64,000 nucleotides of DNA. It comes from Lineus longissimus (taxonomy: Eukaryota > Nemertea > Pilidiophora > Heteronemertea > Lineidae). Positions 22,226-33,300 of the stretch are shown here, piece by piece; position 1 is the first letter of the stretch, and each line of letters opens with the position of its first letter. Made by a program: the position numbers and the translations under genes. The stretch covers positions 186,001 to 250,000 of the forward strand of contig NC_088324.1 in assembly GCF_910592395.1 (NCBI RefSeq), read 5' to 3'. The notes under the pieces were generated by a model. It searched no databases. It was not told the DNA's origin and saw nothing but the letters and a program-made list of their open reading frames with translations.

Positions 22226-24905
22226 AGCAGGTAAGCACCTTGCATGGCAAGACAGTACCGGCTGAGACCAAAGTTTGATGGCAGGTAAGTGCCTTGCATT
22301 GCATGACAGTACCGGTTGAGACCAAAGTTTGATGGCTGGTAAGCGCCTTGCATGGCAAAACAGTGTCGGTTGAGACCAAAGTTTGATGGTAGGTAAGCGC
22401 CTTGCATTGCAAGACAGTACCGGTTGAGACCAAAGTTTAATGGCAGGTATGCGCCTTGCATGGCAAGACAGTGCTGGTTGAGACCAAAGTTTAATGGCAG
22501 GTATGCGCCTTGCATGGCAAAACAGTGCCGGTTGAGACCAAAGTTTGATGGCAGGTAAGCGCCTTGCATTGCAAGACAGTACCGGTTGAGACCAAAGTTT
22601 GATGGCAGGTAAGTGCCTTGCATTGCAAGACAGTACCGGTTGAGACCAAAGTTTGATGGCTGGTAAGCGCCTTGCATTGCAAGACAGTACCGGTTGAGAC
22701 CAAAGTTTGATGGCAGGTAAGTGCCTTGCATTGCAAGACAGTACCGGTTGAGACCAAAGTTTGATGGCAGGTAAGTGCCTTGCATTGTAAGACAGTACCG
22801 ATTGAGACCAAAGTTTGATGGCAGGTAAGCGCCTTGCATTGTAAGACAGTACCGATTGAGACCAAAGTTTAATGGCAGGTAAGCGCCTTGCATTGTAAGA
22901 CAGTACCGGTTGACACCAAAGTTTGATGGCAGGTAAGTGCTTTGCATTGCAAGACAGTACCGGTTGAGACCAAAGTTTGATGGCAGGTAAGTGCCCTGCA
23001 TTGTAAGACAGTACCGGTTGACACCAAAGTTTGATGGCAGGTAAGTGCCCTGCATTGTAAGACAGTACCGATTGAGACCAAAGTTTGATGGCAGGTAAGC
23101 GCCTTGCATTGTAAGACAGTACCGGTTGACACCAAAGTTTGATGGCAGGTAAGTGCCCTGCATTGTAAGACAGTACCGGTTGAGACCAAAGTTTGATGGC
23201 AGGTAAGCGCCTTGCATTGTAAGACAGTACCGGTTGAGACCAAAGTTTGATGGCAGGTAAGCGCCTTGCATTGTAAGACAGCACCGGTTGAGACCAAAGT
23301 TTGATGGCAGGTAAGCGCCTTGCATTGTAAGACAGTACCGGTTGAGACCAAAGTTTGATGGCAGGTAAGCGCCTTGCATTGTAAGACAGTACCGGTTGAG
23401 ACCAAAGTTTGATGGCAGGTAAGTGACTTACATTGCAAGACAGTACCGGTTGAGACCAAAGTTTGATGGCAGGTAAGCGCCTTGCATTGTAAGACAGTAC
23501 CGGTTGAGACCAAAGTTTGATGGTAGGTAAGTGACTTACATTGCAAGACAGTACCGGCTGAGACCAAAGTTTGATGGCAGGTAAGCGCCTTGCATTGTAA
23601 GACAGTACCGGTTGAGACCAAAGTTTGATGGCAGGTAAGTGCCTTGCATTGTAAGACAGTACCGGTTGACACCAAAGTTTGATGGCAGGTAAGTGCCCTG
23701 CATTGTAAGACAGTACCGGTTGAGACCAAAGTTTGATGGCAGGTAAGCGCCTTGCATTGTAAGACAGTACCGGTTGAGACCAAAGTTTGATGGCAGGTAA
23801 GCGCCTTGCATTGTAAGACAGCACCGGTTGAGACCAAAGTTTGATGGCAGGTAAGCGCCTTGCATTGTAAGACAGTACCGGTTGAGACCAAAGTTTGATG
23901 GCAGGTAAGCGCCTTGCATTGTAAGACAGTACCGGTTGAGACCAAAGTTTGATGGCAGGTAAGTGACTTACATTGCAAGACAGTACCGGTTGAGACCAAA
24001 GTTTGATGGCAGGTAAGTGCCTTGCGTGGCAAGACAGTACCGGTTGAGACCAAAGTTTGATGGCAGGTAAGTGACTTGCATTGCAAGACAGTACCGGTTG
24101 TTTCCAGTTTGATGGCAGGTAAGTGCCTTGCATTGCATGACAGTACCGGTTGAGACCAAAGTTTAATGGCAGGTAAGCGCCTTGCATGGCAAGACAGTAC
24201 CGGTTGAGACCAAAGTTTGATGGCTGGTAAGCGCCTTGCATGGCAAAACAGTGCCGGTTGAGACCAAAGTTTGATGGCAGGTAAGTGCCTTGCATTGCAA
24301 GACAGTACCGGTTGAGACCAAAGTTTGATGGCAGGTAAGTGCCTTGCATTGCAAGACAGTACCGGTTGAGACCAAAGTTTGATGGCAGGTAAGCGCCTTG
24401 CATTGCAAGACAGTACCGGTTGAGACCAAAGTTTGATGGCAGGTAAGTGCCTTGCATTGCAAGACAGTACCGGTTGAGACCAAAGTTTGATGGCAGGTAA
24501 GTGCCTTGCATTGCAAGACAGTGCCGGTTGAGACCAAAGTTTGATTGCAGGTAAGCGCCTTGCATTGTAAGACAGTACCGGTTGAGACCAAAGTTTGATT
24601 GCAGGTAAGCGCCTTGCATTGTAAGACAGTGCCGGTTGAGACCAAAGTTTGATTGCAGGTAAGCGCCTTGCATTGCAAGACAGTGCCGGTTGAGACCAAA
24701 GTTTGATTGCAGGTAAGCGCCTTGCATTGTAAGAAAGTGCTGGTTGAGACCGGTTTGATGGCAGGTGAGCGCTTTGCATTGTAAGAAAGTGCTGGTTGAG
24801 ACCGGTTTGATGGCAGGCGAGCGCTTTGCATTGTAAGAAAGTGCTGGTTGAGACCGGTTTGATGGCAGGTGAGCGCTTTGCATCCCAATACGGCCTCGGT
24901 TGAGA
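22226..24905 (+). repeat. 54-bp minisatellite, block 2 (about 49 units)
   Basis: About 49 units in the same register, with recurrent variants (TTGCATTGTAAG versus TTGCATTGCAAG; GAGACC versus GACACC; GTAAGTGCC versus GTAAGCGCC). Some stretches of several units are repeated as a block (compare 23,100-23,420 with 23,640-23,960), showing higher-order duplication. Because 54 is a multiple of three and the minus strand of the unit has no stop, all three minus frames stay open, giving spurious frames up to 902 codons. The last units (after 24,720) are shorter. Nearly every unit has CAGGTAAG on the plus (sense) strand. Confidence 0.92.
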
Positions 24906-25034
24906 CTATGCAAAGACAGTTGTAGGCCTTGCTAATTACCAAGGACAATAAGCCACCATACATGTTGCCCAACATAATATATATATATATATTTCATACA
25001 TATATACATAATACATATCATATTTTTGCTCCAG

Positions 25035-25388
25035 GATGTTTTTCTTATCTGTTTTTCGCTAGTCTCCCCGGATTCATTCGTCAACGTGAGGGAGAACTGG
25101 CACCCGGAAGTGCGTCATTTTTCTCCAAAAGGGACCATTCCTGTGATTCTGGTCGGGACGAAGGCGGACTTGAGGAGTGATAGAGAGGCTTTGGATTATC
25201 TTAGGAAAAAGAAACAAGCCCCAATCACATACGAACAAGGCATTTCTTTAGCGAAGAGGATCGGGGCGGTGAAGTACGTCGAGTGTTCTGCTAAGACAAT
25301 GAAAGGGGTACATAATGTGTTTGAAGAAGCCATTAGGTCCGTTCTCACTCCGAAGAAGCAATCCAACGGGCGCTGTGTTTTACTTTGA
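25035..25388 (+). CDS. Rho/Rac/Cdc42-like GTPase B, exon 2
   Basis: 117 codons plus TGA. Acceptor GCTCCAG/GATG, phase 0. Product: [18 protein letters not shown], then [26 protein letters not shown] (TKxD), Rho insert [23 protein letters not shown] (SAK) and the tail [12 protein letters not shown] with CAAX box CVLL (geranylgeranylation predicted). With exon 1 the protein is 212 aa. The guanine-binding and insert regions look fully functional. Compared with GTPase A it is closer to Rac/Cdc42 consensus in this half. The two genes share intron position and phase and are divergently arranged, so they may be old local duplicates. Confidence 0.88.
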   Translation, partial: DVFLICFSLVSPDSFVNVRENWHPEVRHFSPKGTIPVILVGTKADLRSDREALDYLRKKKQAPITYEQGISLAKRIGAVKYVECSAKTMKGVHNVFEEAIRSVLTPKKQSNGRCVLL

Positions 25389-25648
25389 CAAATATACGGA
25401 TGTGCTAACTTTCGGTGGGAGAATCAAGGGCTACATCGGTGTGCATCAGCTAACCATACGTTGTAAAGTTTACCGTACTGTTATTGTGAAATATCATTAT
25501 GACCAAAAGGACTGAGAATAGTGAACCAGGCCCGCAGCTAGCTTTTTGGTCCTCGTTTTTGGAGGTCGACTGAGATTAATTATACTCTGCGACCTGAAAT
25601 AGGTCACATAAAAAACGTTCTATAATATGATGTATCCTTGCAACCTAC

Positions 25649-25654
25649 AATAAA
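25649..25654 (+). terminator. Polyadenylation signal of GTPase B
   Basis: AATAAA about 260 bp after the stop codon, in CTACAATAAAATATTT. The 43-bp minisatellite begins about 55 bp further on, so it is probably outside the mRNA. Confidence 0.55.
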
Positions 25655-25706
25655 ATATTTTTCGAAAATGAATCCGTAGTAGGTTAGTTTTTAGTTTTGG
25701 TCCTCT

Positions 25707-26545
25707 GGTTGTCCAATTGTCCTTTACCGCCAGGCGGGTGTGGTAAGGAGATTAACCAATTGTCCTTTACCGCCAGACGGGTGTGGTAAGCAGATTGTCC
25801 AATTGTCCTTTACCACCAGACGGGTGTGGTAAGCAGATTGACCAATTGTCCTTTACCACCAGACGGGTGTGGTAAGCAGATTGTCCAATTGTCCTTTACC
25901 ACCAGACGGGTGTGGTAAGCAGATTGACCAATTGTCCTTTACCGCCAGACGGGTGTGGTAAGCAGATTGACCAATTGTCCTTTACCACCAGACGGGTGTG
26001 GTAAGCAGATTAACCAATTGTCCTTTACCGCCAGACGGGTGTGGTAAGCAGATTGACCAATTGTCCTTTACCACCAGACGGGTGTGGTAAGTAGATTGAC
26101 CAATTGTCCTTTACCGCCAGACGGGTGTGGTAAGCAGATTGACCAATTGTCCTTTACCACCAGACGGGTGTGGTAAGTAGATTGACCAATTGTCCTTTAC
26201 CGCCAGACGGGTGTGGTAAGCAGATTGTCCAATTGTCCTTTACCACCAGACGGGTGTGGTAAGCAGATTGACCAAATGTCCTTTACCACCAGACGTGTGG
26301 GGTAAGCAGATTGACCAATTGTCCTTTACCACCAGACGGGTGTGGTAAGCAGATTGTCCAATTGTCCTTTACCACCAGACGGGTGTGGTAAGCAGATTGA
26401 CCAATATTGTCCTTTACCGCCAGACGGGTGTGGTAAGCAGATTGACCAATTGTCCTTTACCACCAGACGGGTGTGGTAAGTAGATTGACCAATATTGTCC
26501 TTTACCGCCAGACGGGTGTGGTAAGCAGATTGTCCAATTGTCTTT
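25707..26545. repeat. 43-bp minisatellite, about 19-20 units
   Basis: The unit is CAATTGTCCTTTACCGCCAG, ACGGGTGTGGTAAGCAGATT plus GAC or GTC. Two variable sites (GACC/GTCC before AATTG; ACCGCC/ACCACC) and occasional AATATTGTCC define unit types that alternate in stretches. Degenerate remains of the unit continue to about 26,720. Confidence 0.9.
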
Positions 26546-27345
26546 CACCGTGAGAAGGGTTTGGTAGGTAGGTTGCCCAATTCACATGGTCTTTCACAAA
26601 TTGTCCCACACCACCGTTCCGGACGAGAGTAGTTAGCACTGATAGTCAGATGTCTTTCACCATAAGACGACTGAAAAAAGTAGGTTATCTAACTGCCTTT
26701 CACCACCAGAAACCTGGGCCAAGTTGATATATACGGAGGCCGAGTTGGTAGGCATCCTGACTTAACCAGTGATTATCAATATACTCATCTCTATTTCAAT
26801 TTTTTCCAAGCGGATTTTACTGGATTTTCTCAGGGTTTGTATACGAGGTAAATGCCGAAGGGAAGTTCTAGTTTGCCGTCGCGTGGTTAGCCTAATACCA
26901 TTAGGCCCCACGGGTGGCGCTGAAGTGGCGGCCGACCGGGGCCTAATTCTTAACAATTTGATTTTTGTAAATCCTTGCCGAGAATTTTGGAAAATACGAA
27001 TCTTCGGCTAGGAATAAGTTTTAGTGTTTTAACGACGCAAATAATTTTCTTACAGGTAATTTTCATACAAGCTGTATGTTTGAGTCATAAATTACACAAA
27101 TTTGATTGTTAGTACGGACAAGCGGATTCAATTCAATTCAATAAAATATTCCATGTTTGAAAATCGACGACCAACTTCAGCTTTCTATGTACAAGTATGT
27201 CAAGGGCTGTGCATTTAGGATATTCAGCCACATACTGGCGAAGCTCGCTCGAGCGATCTCCGTCAAACCCGCCGATCTAAGCTAGAATCTCCTGACATAG
27301 TCGAATCGAGGGGTTTCTCGGGGGGGGGGGGAGATGATTTAGCTA
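26546..27345. other. Degenerating minisatellite tail and unique DNA
   Basis: To about 26,720 decayed 43-bp units are visible (CTTTCACC words). The rest has no gene or repeat I recognise except a run of G near 27,321. Confidence 0.4.
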
Positions 27346-29408
27346 CGCCGGTCTAGCTACGCCGTGATATCTACTGCATATTCAAATCGAGGCGTTTCAG
27401 GGGGGGGGGGTCTGGTGCAATTTCCAAAACGGGCATCCTTGCCTCAGTTGTCCAGTCCTTACTTCGAGAGAAGAGCGTCTCTCATCCATGTTCATTTAAA
27501 GGCTTCGTCCACAGTTACGGTGCCCTCCAGTCTCTGTTAATTACTATAATAGCTATACATATATATCGAACTCGGACAACAATGTTTGCCATTTTCTTGC
27601 CTCAGGCTATAATCTAATTATTGAAATAATAGGGAGGTTTCGCAATCTTTATAAGCAACATAGTACGAGGTACGAAGGTCTGTACGTAGTATCATCAAGT
27701 CCTGGGCGAATCCATTTACGGGACACTCGTAAATAGGCTTTCACACTTAGTAGTACATGGACTCAGCGAACTCATCAAAGACAGCCGTCGATAAAATACA
27801 TTTATCATAATGGTTACATACTTAGTACACTTCGTAAGTGTTGCAAATCCTGTCCCTCATGTTAAGAATACAAACTGCATGATAACTAAACTAAACAGCG
27901 CAAAAGTAACAATAAACATACATAGTGATATCCAAGTACGTGCTGTCTCTAAGACTCACATTGACTACAGAGAGTATCAAAGAGATAAGAACATCTGAGA
28001 CCCCCCCCCCCCCCGCATGAACCGCCCTCATATCGATATCGAGACATGAGTGTTTTCAATGAGTCCGGTGTAGAAGTTTGAAATGTCCCAGGATAGAATT
28101 TCCGGGGGAGCAAAGGATTCTATTATGCTCTTTAATCTCTGACATATTGACGGTAATGTCACCGAAAGAACCATAATACCATAATCTGACAAAATACAAT
28201 AGGGTGGATGGTTTTTCCCTCAGACAATTTCTACTTCTACACCGGTTAGGATGAATCTGTACCGAATGACATAAAGCGTCTAACCATATTTCGAGTCTTA
28301 TTGCTTGAAGACGGACACGAATTTTATGAACATTCCATTTACAAGCAATATCTCCCTCTATCTGTGCATTACTGAACTGTAATCAAAATGATTTGCGAAA
28401 TTGCACATGATTACATGTACACATATAATGGCTTGAATTAGCCGAACTATAAAATATAATCGCAACGGACTTCGGTTCAGAAACACACAGTAAAGCCAGG
28501 ACTTTCTTTTTTGAAGTGTCGCCTGTCGCAAGTGTTGAGCCGGGTAGACAGCGCCTACTAGAATAGGGGGTGAGAACTGAAGGACTCGTTCGTCCAACGA
28601 GGCAAAACCACCATTGATTTGTTAAAGACTTTCATCAGTTCATTTGCCAAAGTTTGCCCACGTCGCACCAATTACTGCGGGCAGTTTTGAATCTCAGATG
28701 TGGATATGATATTCCGGACAGTCTGGCGACAAACTTGTGGAAATTAAAGTGGTCGTTGTCCGCAGATTTTTATAGATAATCGGACAAGCTTCTCGTTGAT
28801 AGATCCAGATACTGCAACCTATGAATATTCAATGGTGGTCTTATCTCGAACTGAAATTTTACTAAGGTAAATCTAATAACACCAAACCACTTTAATAAAA
28901 CCTATCTTGCCACTTTCAAGTTTTTAAAACACCAGATTGGTAACCTAACAAATCTTTCCACCCAAAACCCACCTGTTTGGCACACAAGCCATTGTTTACA
29001 ACCCAAAATCAACCATTCACAGCGACTACCTCTTTTTTCCCATGCCATGATGAAATTCTCTTTAGGAAACTCTGAATGAAAGGAGATTTGCTTTGAACAA
29101 CTTCGACCAAGGACACCTGGGCCTTCAAAAATCAAAATCTCACTGAAAATGTTTACAATAACTTGCATATGGTTCGCAAGGACACTTCGCTGGAATGGTT
29201 GCAATGAGTGATCAAGTCGCAATTGTTTTGTCACTTAACGGTACATATATTGGGAAAAGATACATACATGTAGCTTAAATAAACCTGAATTTTATGATCA
29301 GTCATTAAGACCAGCCAGTTGGCTTAAACAACGTTAGAGAGAAACTCAAAATAGTTTGAAGTCTAAAAAGACACCCAAACAATTGTTAGAAAGCTGAAGG
29401 TGCACTAA

Positions 29409-29638
29409 GGGTTGACTATAGATACCGCCATTTTGGCTAGAACTTGAAATCAAAAAGCAATTAGAACACCTTCAAAATGTAGTGAATGCTCATTTAAACA
29501 TCTGGACTGGAAGCTGATCTCTGGAAAACAATAAACAGACTCCAGCCCTTGAAATGAGCTTTCACTATGTTTTGAAAGAGCTCTAAAGGCTTTAGGATTT
29601 GGAGGACTCGACAAAATGGCGATACCTATTGTCAACCC
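29409..29638. mobile_element. TTAA-flanked MITE 1, block A
   Basis: Inverted termini GGGTTGACTATAGATACCGC and, from the right, GGGTTGACAATAGGTATCGC, each continuing into CATTTTG. In block B (47,681-47,910) the left flank is still TTAA; in A it has decayed to CTAA. No coding capacity; piggyBac-type target choice is likely. Confidence 0.7.
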
Positions 29639-29642
29639 TTAA

Positions 29643-29965
29643 GGTGAAACTATATACTCACTCTTTATTATGTTAATGTATTAGGAACACCGGAACTCTT
29701 TCAAACATCAACAAATAGGACAAGATAATGGCTCATATGAAAGAGACTGGCGGGTGATTTTATCTAAAGCGCTATATGTACTGTACATGTACACAAAGCT
29801 TTCTGCACAAAATTGAAGTAAAAGCATTTGCTTGTCTTTGTCATATAACATGTTGTTCGGACGCAACGCAAACTATTATGTTCTCCGAGTAACACTTTTA
29901 CCAGTTTGTGGATATTTTGGATGAATTCTTGTTGACTGGCAACATGGAGGCACTATAGTTTCACC
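29643..29965. mobile_element. TTAA-flanked MITE 2, block A
   Basis: GGTGAAACTATA at the left and its exact complement TATAGTTTCACC at the right, with TTAA on both sides (29639-29642; 29966-29969). It shares the middle TTAA with MITE 1. The copy in block B is 47,915-48,238. Confidence 0.75.
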
Positions 29966-30986
29966 TTAACGAGTATTCAATCTATTTCCATCCACAAGTT
30001 TGCAGTCATTCTGTAATGAGAGTCATTACAAGCGTACATAAAACCGTAATCACTTGATCATTTAGAACTTGTGACAGGGCCTACCAGGCTTCACACTCTT
30101 AAATGTTACTCACAAAATATAGCAAATAATGAATGTGACTCTCTTGCAATACAACGTTATGATAGTAATAGACTGGCTTCAAACAGCTTGCAATCTCTAG
30201 GCCTTCTGACTTCTACCATATAATATTGTGACACATATAATTATAAAAAGTTACACCGAACATAATACAATATAAGTCGATACAAGTTTATACATGTAAA
30301 TACATGACAATACAATTTATACAATTCAATACATAAGGATATTAAGGTTATAAGGTAGCTACCCTACCTCATGCAATTACAATATCAATACAAGTTAACA
30401 TGTCAATACAAGATATACCAGTCCATACCTTTGTTCACCCATGCAGTCAGCATATCAAAGGGTGTAAGTAACTCATAAGTACTATGAAAGGAATTGAGTG
30501 CAACATCCAACTTCCTATGTCATAATACCGATCTGAGAGTGTCTGGATATGTAAGCCAAGCCCCCTGTAGATATCATACGCATTGTCGTTGGATGCCATC
30601 CATCATTCAACTCAATCGGGATGAACAATGCCAATGTGTCGCCTTTGTATCAATTTCATAGTTAAAAGTAGAAAATAGATTGTAAAACTTCAGAAATCAT
30701 CTAAAATAAGACAGGGTTGCATTTTTTACCAAAATCTGAAAGTTCTGATACTTTTTTTCAGAAGTGGTGAACATTTGGTATATCATCTCCGTGATGTGTC
30801 CCCAACCTCGGAAAGTCTACAGTTTTGCAATTTCATCTCTGAATAACGGGAGGTGTAAGAAGTGGAGAGGGTCTGAATAATTTCAGAAGTTTTCTAAAAT
30901 TTTACGGTCGTGCTTGTTTTCCTTTGTACACCACACGATCTCATCACCATTCTCTCTCTCAAAGTCAACATAGCAGCTATTTTGAG

Positions 30987-31988
30987 GGTGTATTCCTGTT
31001 TCGCCTATTCCTGTTCCGCCTATTCCTGTTTCGCCTATTCCTGTTTCGCCTAATTCCTGTTTCGCCTAATTCCTGTTTCGCCTATTCCTGTTTCGCCTAA
31101 TTCCTGTTTCGCCTATTCCTGTTTCGCCTAATTCCTGTTTAGCCTATTCCTGTTTCGCCTATTCAAATGTATTGCTAACCTCCCCACAGACGTAGGAATA
31201 TGAACCGTCCCTTACTGACCGACCAAACCCGAGGAGAGCCACATATGTACGCATTGACGAACGCATGTTACGCCTCAAAGAACAATACGTCAATGGAGAG
31301 AGGGACATAATGAGTTACGTTGATGCCATCAGTTACCTTGTCTGACATAATATCATGATATGTATTTTCCACCTTGTTTGACTTTATATGTGCTGTACCT
31401 ACATGTATATTATGACATGGGTTTTACAGCTGATTTTGATCAAATAATTATGAGAATGTACAATATTATGTATTTTTATCAAAAACTCATGAATTCAGTT
31501 TTCATAAAATAAACGACTGCTTTACTCCATTTAATCTATTAGTTTTTACTGTGTGTCAGTATGGTCCTATGGTCCTATGGTCAAATAAGTCCCGGACTGT
31601 CCCCGCTTTCAAGGTGACTCTTTAAAAACGGTCATGGCATGGTTTGTTAACAAAGTTGATGGCATTTGATTAGTCAAATTGTCACCACATCGTTAACATC
31701 ATCCAATTGTCCCCTCACATTTTCCCCATAAAATGGACATGCATCCCTAAGGTTCCCCATGGGAGAGTCGATTTATTGTACGGGTACTGGAAAGTAGGCG
31801 AAACAGGAATAGGCGAAACAGGAAATAGGCCAAACAGGAAATAGGCCAAACAGGAAATAGGCGAAAAAGGAATAGGCGGAACAGGAATAGGCGGAACAGG
31901 AATAGGCGAATCAGGAATAGGCGAAACAGGAATTTTGTAGGCGAAACAGGAATAGGCGAAACAGGAATAGGCGAAACAGGCATAAACC
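30987..31988. mobile_element. Foldback transposon 2 (TU/FB-like), 1002 bp
   Basis: Left arm (about 30,995-31,165) is a tandem array of TTCGCCTATTCCTGT 15-mers (some 16-mers); the right arm (31,795-31,985) is the inverted array. Tips are GGTGTATTCCTGTTTCGCC and, complemented, GGTTTATGCCTGTTTCGCC. The 8-bp duplication ATTTTGAG lies at 30,979-30,986 and 31,989-31,996. The empty site ATTTTGAGCCCGG is preserved in block B at 49,251, so both ends and the duplication are certain. The centre (31,170-31,790) is unique DNA with a 49-codon open frame and an AATAAA signal. Confidence 0.93.
31196..31345 (+). other. Possible captured 3'-terminal exon in foldback 2
   Basis: A 49-codon frame begins just after a possible acceptor (pyrimidine tract, then GACGTAG) and ends in TGA. 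The product is EYEPSLTDRPNPRRATYVRI, then DERMLRLKEQYVNGERDIM and YVDAISYLV: charged, helical in look, unlike low-complexity DNA. AATAAA follows at 31,508-31,513. No family recognised. It could be a host gene fragment picked up by the element, or chance. Confidence 0.3.
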
Positions 31989-31996
31989 ATTTTGAG

Positions 31997-32723
31997 CCCG
32001 GTGTCATTTCAAGAACGAATTCCCTACCACTTAGCTTTGAAGGTCCTGACGAACTTGAGGCTTTCGATGTCGAACCAAAGTCCGAGACACCCCGCCAGAG
32101 ACTCCCTTCCGACCGCTGCGCCTGTCGCGTCGGCCCAATTCGTACACATGCACTCTCGTGGTTTGAACTGGCCGGGCTGGGTGAGGCCAGGGAATAACCA
32201 TAGATGTGGTTACACCGGAGCATCCGTCTCGCATACAAAATACCAAGTGTTCATCGGGGTGAAGATTACTGGAAATAAACTGATATCAGGCACATTTTAC
32301 TTCTGAAAGCGATTACTCAACACAGGTAGGTTGTATATCTATTGTGTATGAAGTGGTTTCACGTGACGCCATCACTTTGCATGCTGGAGGGATAGACAAA
32401 CGAAAGAAAGCCCAAAAGACCATGACAGTATTTGATTTAATTAAGTCAGGCACGACAAATCATTGCCCAGCCCTCCAAGAATCTATTCGGTGGATTGTAG
32501 GCCAATACGAGAGATATTGTAGTTAGATAGTTCATTCAAACAAAGTGCATTTTTGAACCAAGAGGGGAATTGGTCACTGTAATCAAAGACAATGAAAGAA
32601 TTATTTCTACCGGCTGTGCTGTAATTTAGTATGGTCTTTATATCCTAAAAAGGACTTGCTGTAATTAGCGTTATTTACGCAATGGAACTCACAAACGAAA
32701 CTATGATATCAAGCATGGACATT
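31997..32723. other. Gene-free stretch of block A
   Basis: Shared with 49,259-49,950. A 60-codon frame (32,344-32,526) is kept in both copies with few changes, but recent duplication alone would explain that. No domain recognised. Confidence 0.4.
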
Positions 32724-33300
32724 TACTCTAATCTCCCACTTACCTGTCCCATTTCCAAACCCTATCGCAAGGGACTAAGTCCGAATATTGCTAATTTTGG
32801 TTGGGGCAGAGCTCAATTTATGGAACAGCCTGGAGTAGTGACATGACAATGGACACTGTAAGTCTTTACGACAATCTTGCCTAGTCACGTAGTCGTTTAC
32901 GTGTACTGCGGCTGGGCGACCGGGGCAATTAGGGTCACAGTTTCGTAACAGCTCAAGATCACTGTGGCGATTCGTTCACCATTTAACACACTGTATTTAC
33001 ACAATGGGAGCTACTACAACCGATCAATTGCCCAATGGAATAAGGGTGATTATAGAAGAGTCCTGGCTATTCTGCAGTTAAGCAGTGAAGTGGTCTAGGA
33101 ACACCCACAAGGAGTCTTTAAACTTTGATCGGGCCTGATTGTTGATTTCATCACCTGTAGTTAAAAAGAGTGGCCTCGTCTTTGACATGGAAGGGTAAAC
33201 TCACTAGATTGGAACTGGGACGAAAGAACAGGGTGATCTACTGCCTGATAATGGGCATTAAAGAAAAAATTGAACAGAAGATTAACATTCTGATAAGGTT

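Larger units (their letters stand above)
20803..25034 (+). other. 4.2-kb intron of GTPase B, mostly minisatellite
   Basis: A GT-AG intron, phase 0, at the same codon as in GTPase A. About 75% of it is a 54-bp tandem repeat in two blocks separated by 0.85 kb of other DNA. It ends in an AT-rich tract and TTTTTGCTCCAG/GATG. Confidence 0.8.
27346..30986. other. Gene-free left part of block A
   Basis: Shared with 45,486-49,250. Short frames are not conserved between the copies (frameshifts in both), so they are unlikely to be genes. It contains poly-G/poly-C runs (27,404; 28,002), two abutting TTAA MITEs (29.4-30.0 kb) and an A/T-rich AATACAA-repeat zone at 30,220-30,440. Confidence 0.6.

Noticed and set aside
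22198-24975. Very long minus-strand frames (902, 636, 393 codons) with 18-residue repeats such as GAYLPSNFGLNRYC
   Set aside because: They are products of a 54-bp minisatellite with no stop in any minus frame. All three frames are open, there are no flanking coding signals, and the region is an intron of a plus-strand gene.
25707-26545. CRISPR array
   Set aside because: Units of the 43-bp and 54-bp arrays are continuous, without unique spacers between constant repeats, and the DNA is clearly from an animal.
28358-28597. 79-codon minus frame with a related one at 46,480-46,695
   Set aside because: The two copies go out of frame with each other after recent duplication, so there is no constraint on the protein.
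31715-32238. Frames rich in SPIPVSPIP or LFLFRLFLF
   Set aside because: Translations of the right arm of foldback element 2.
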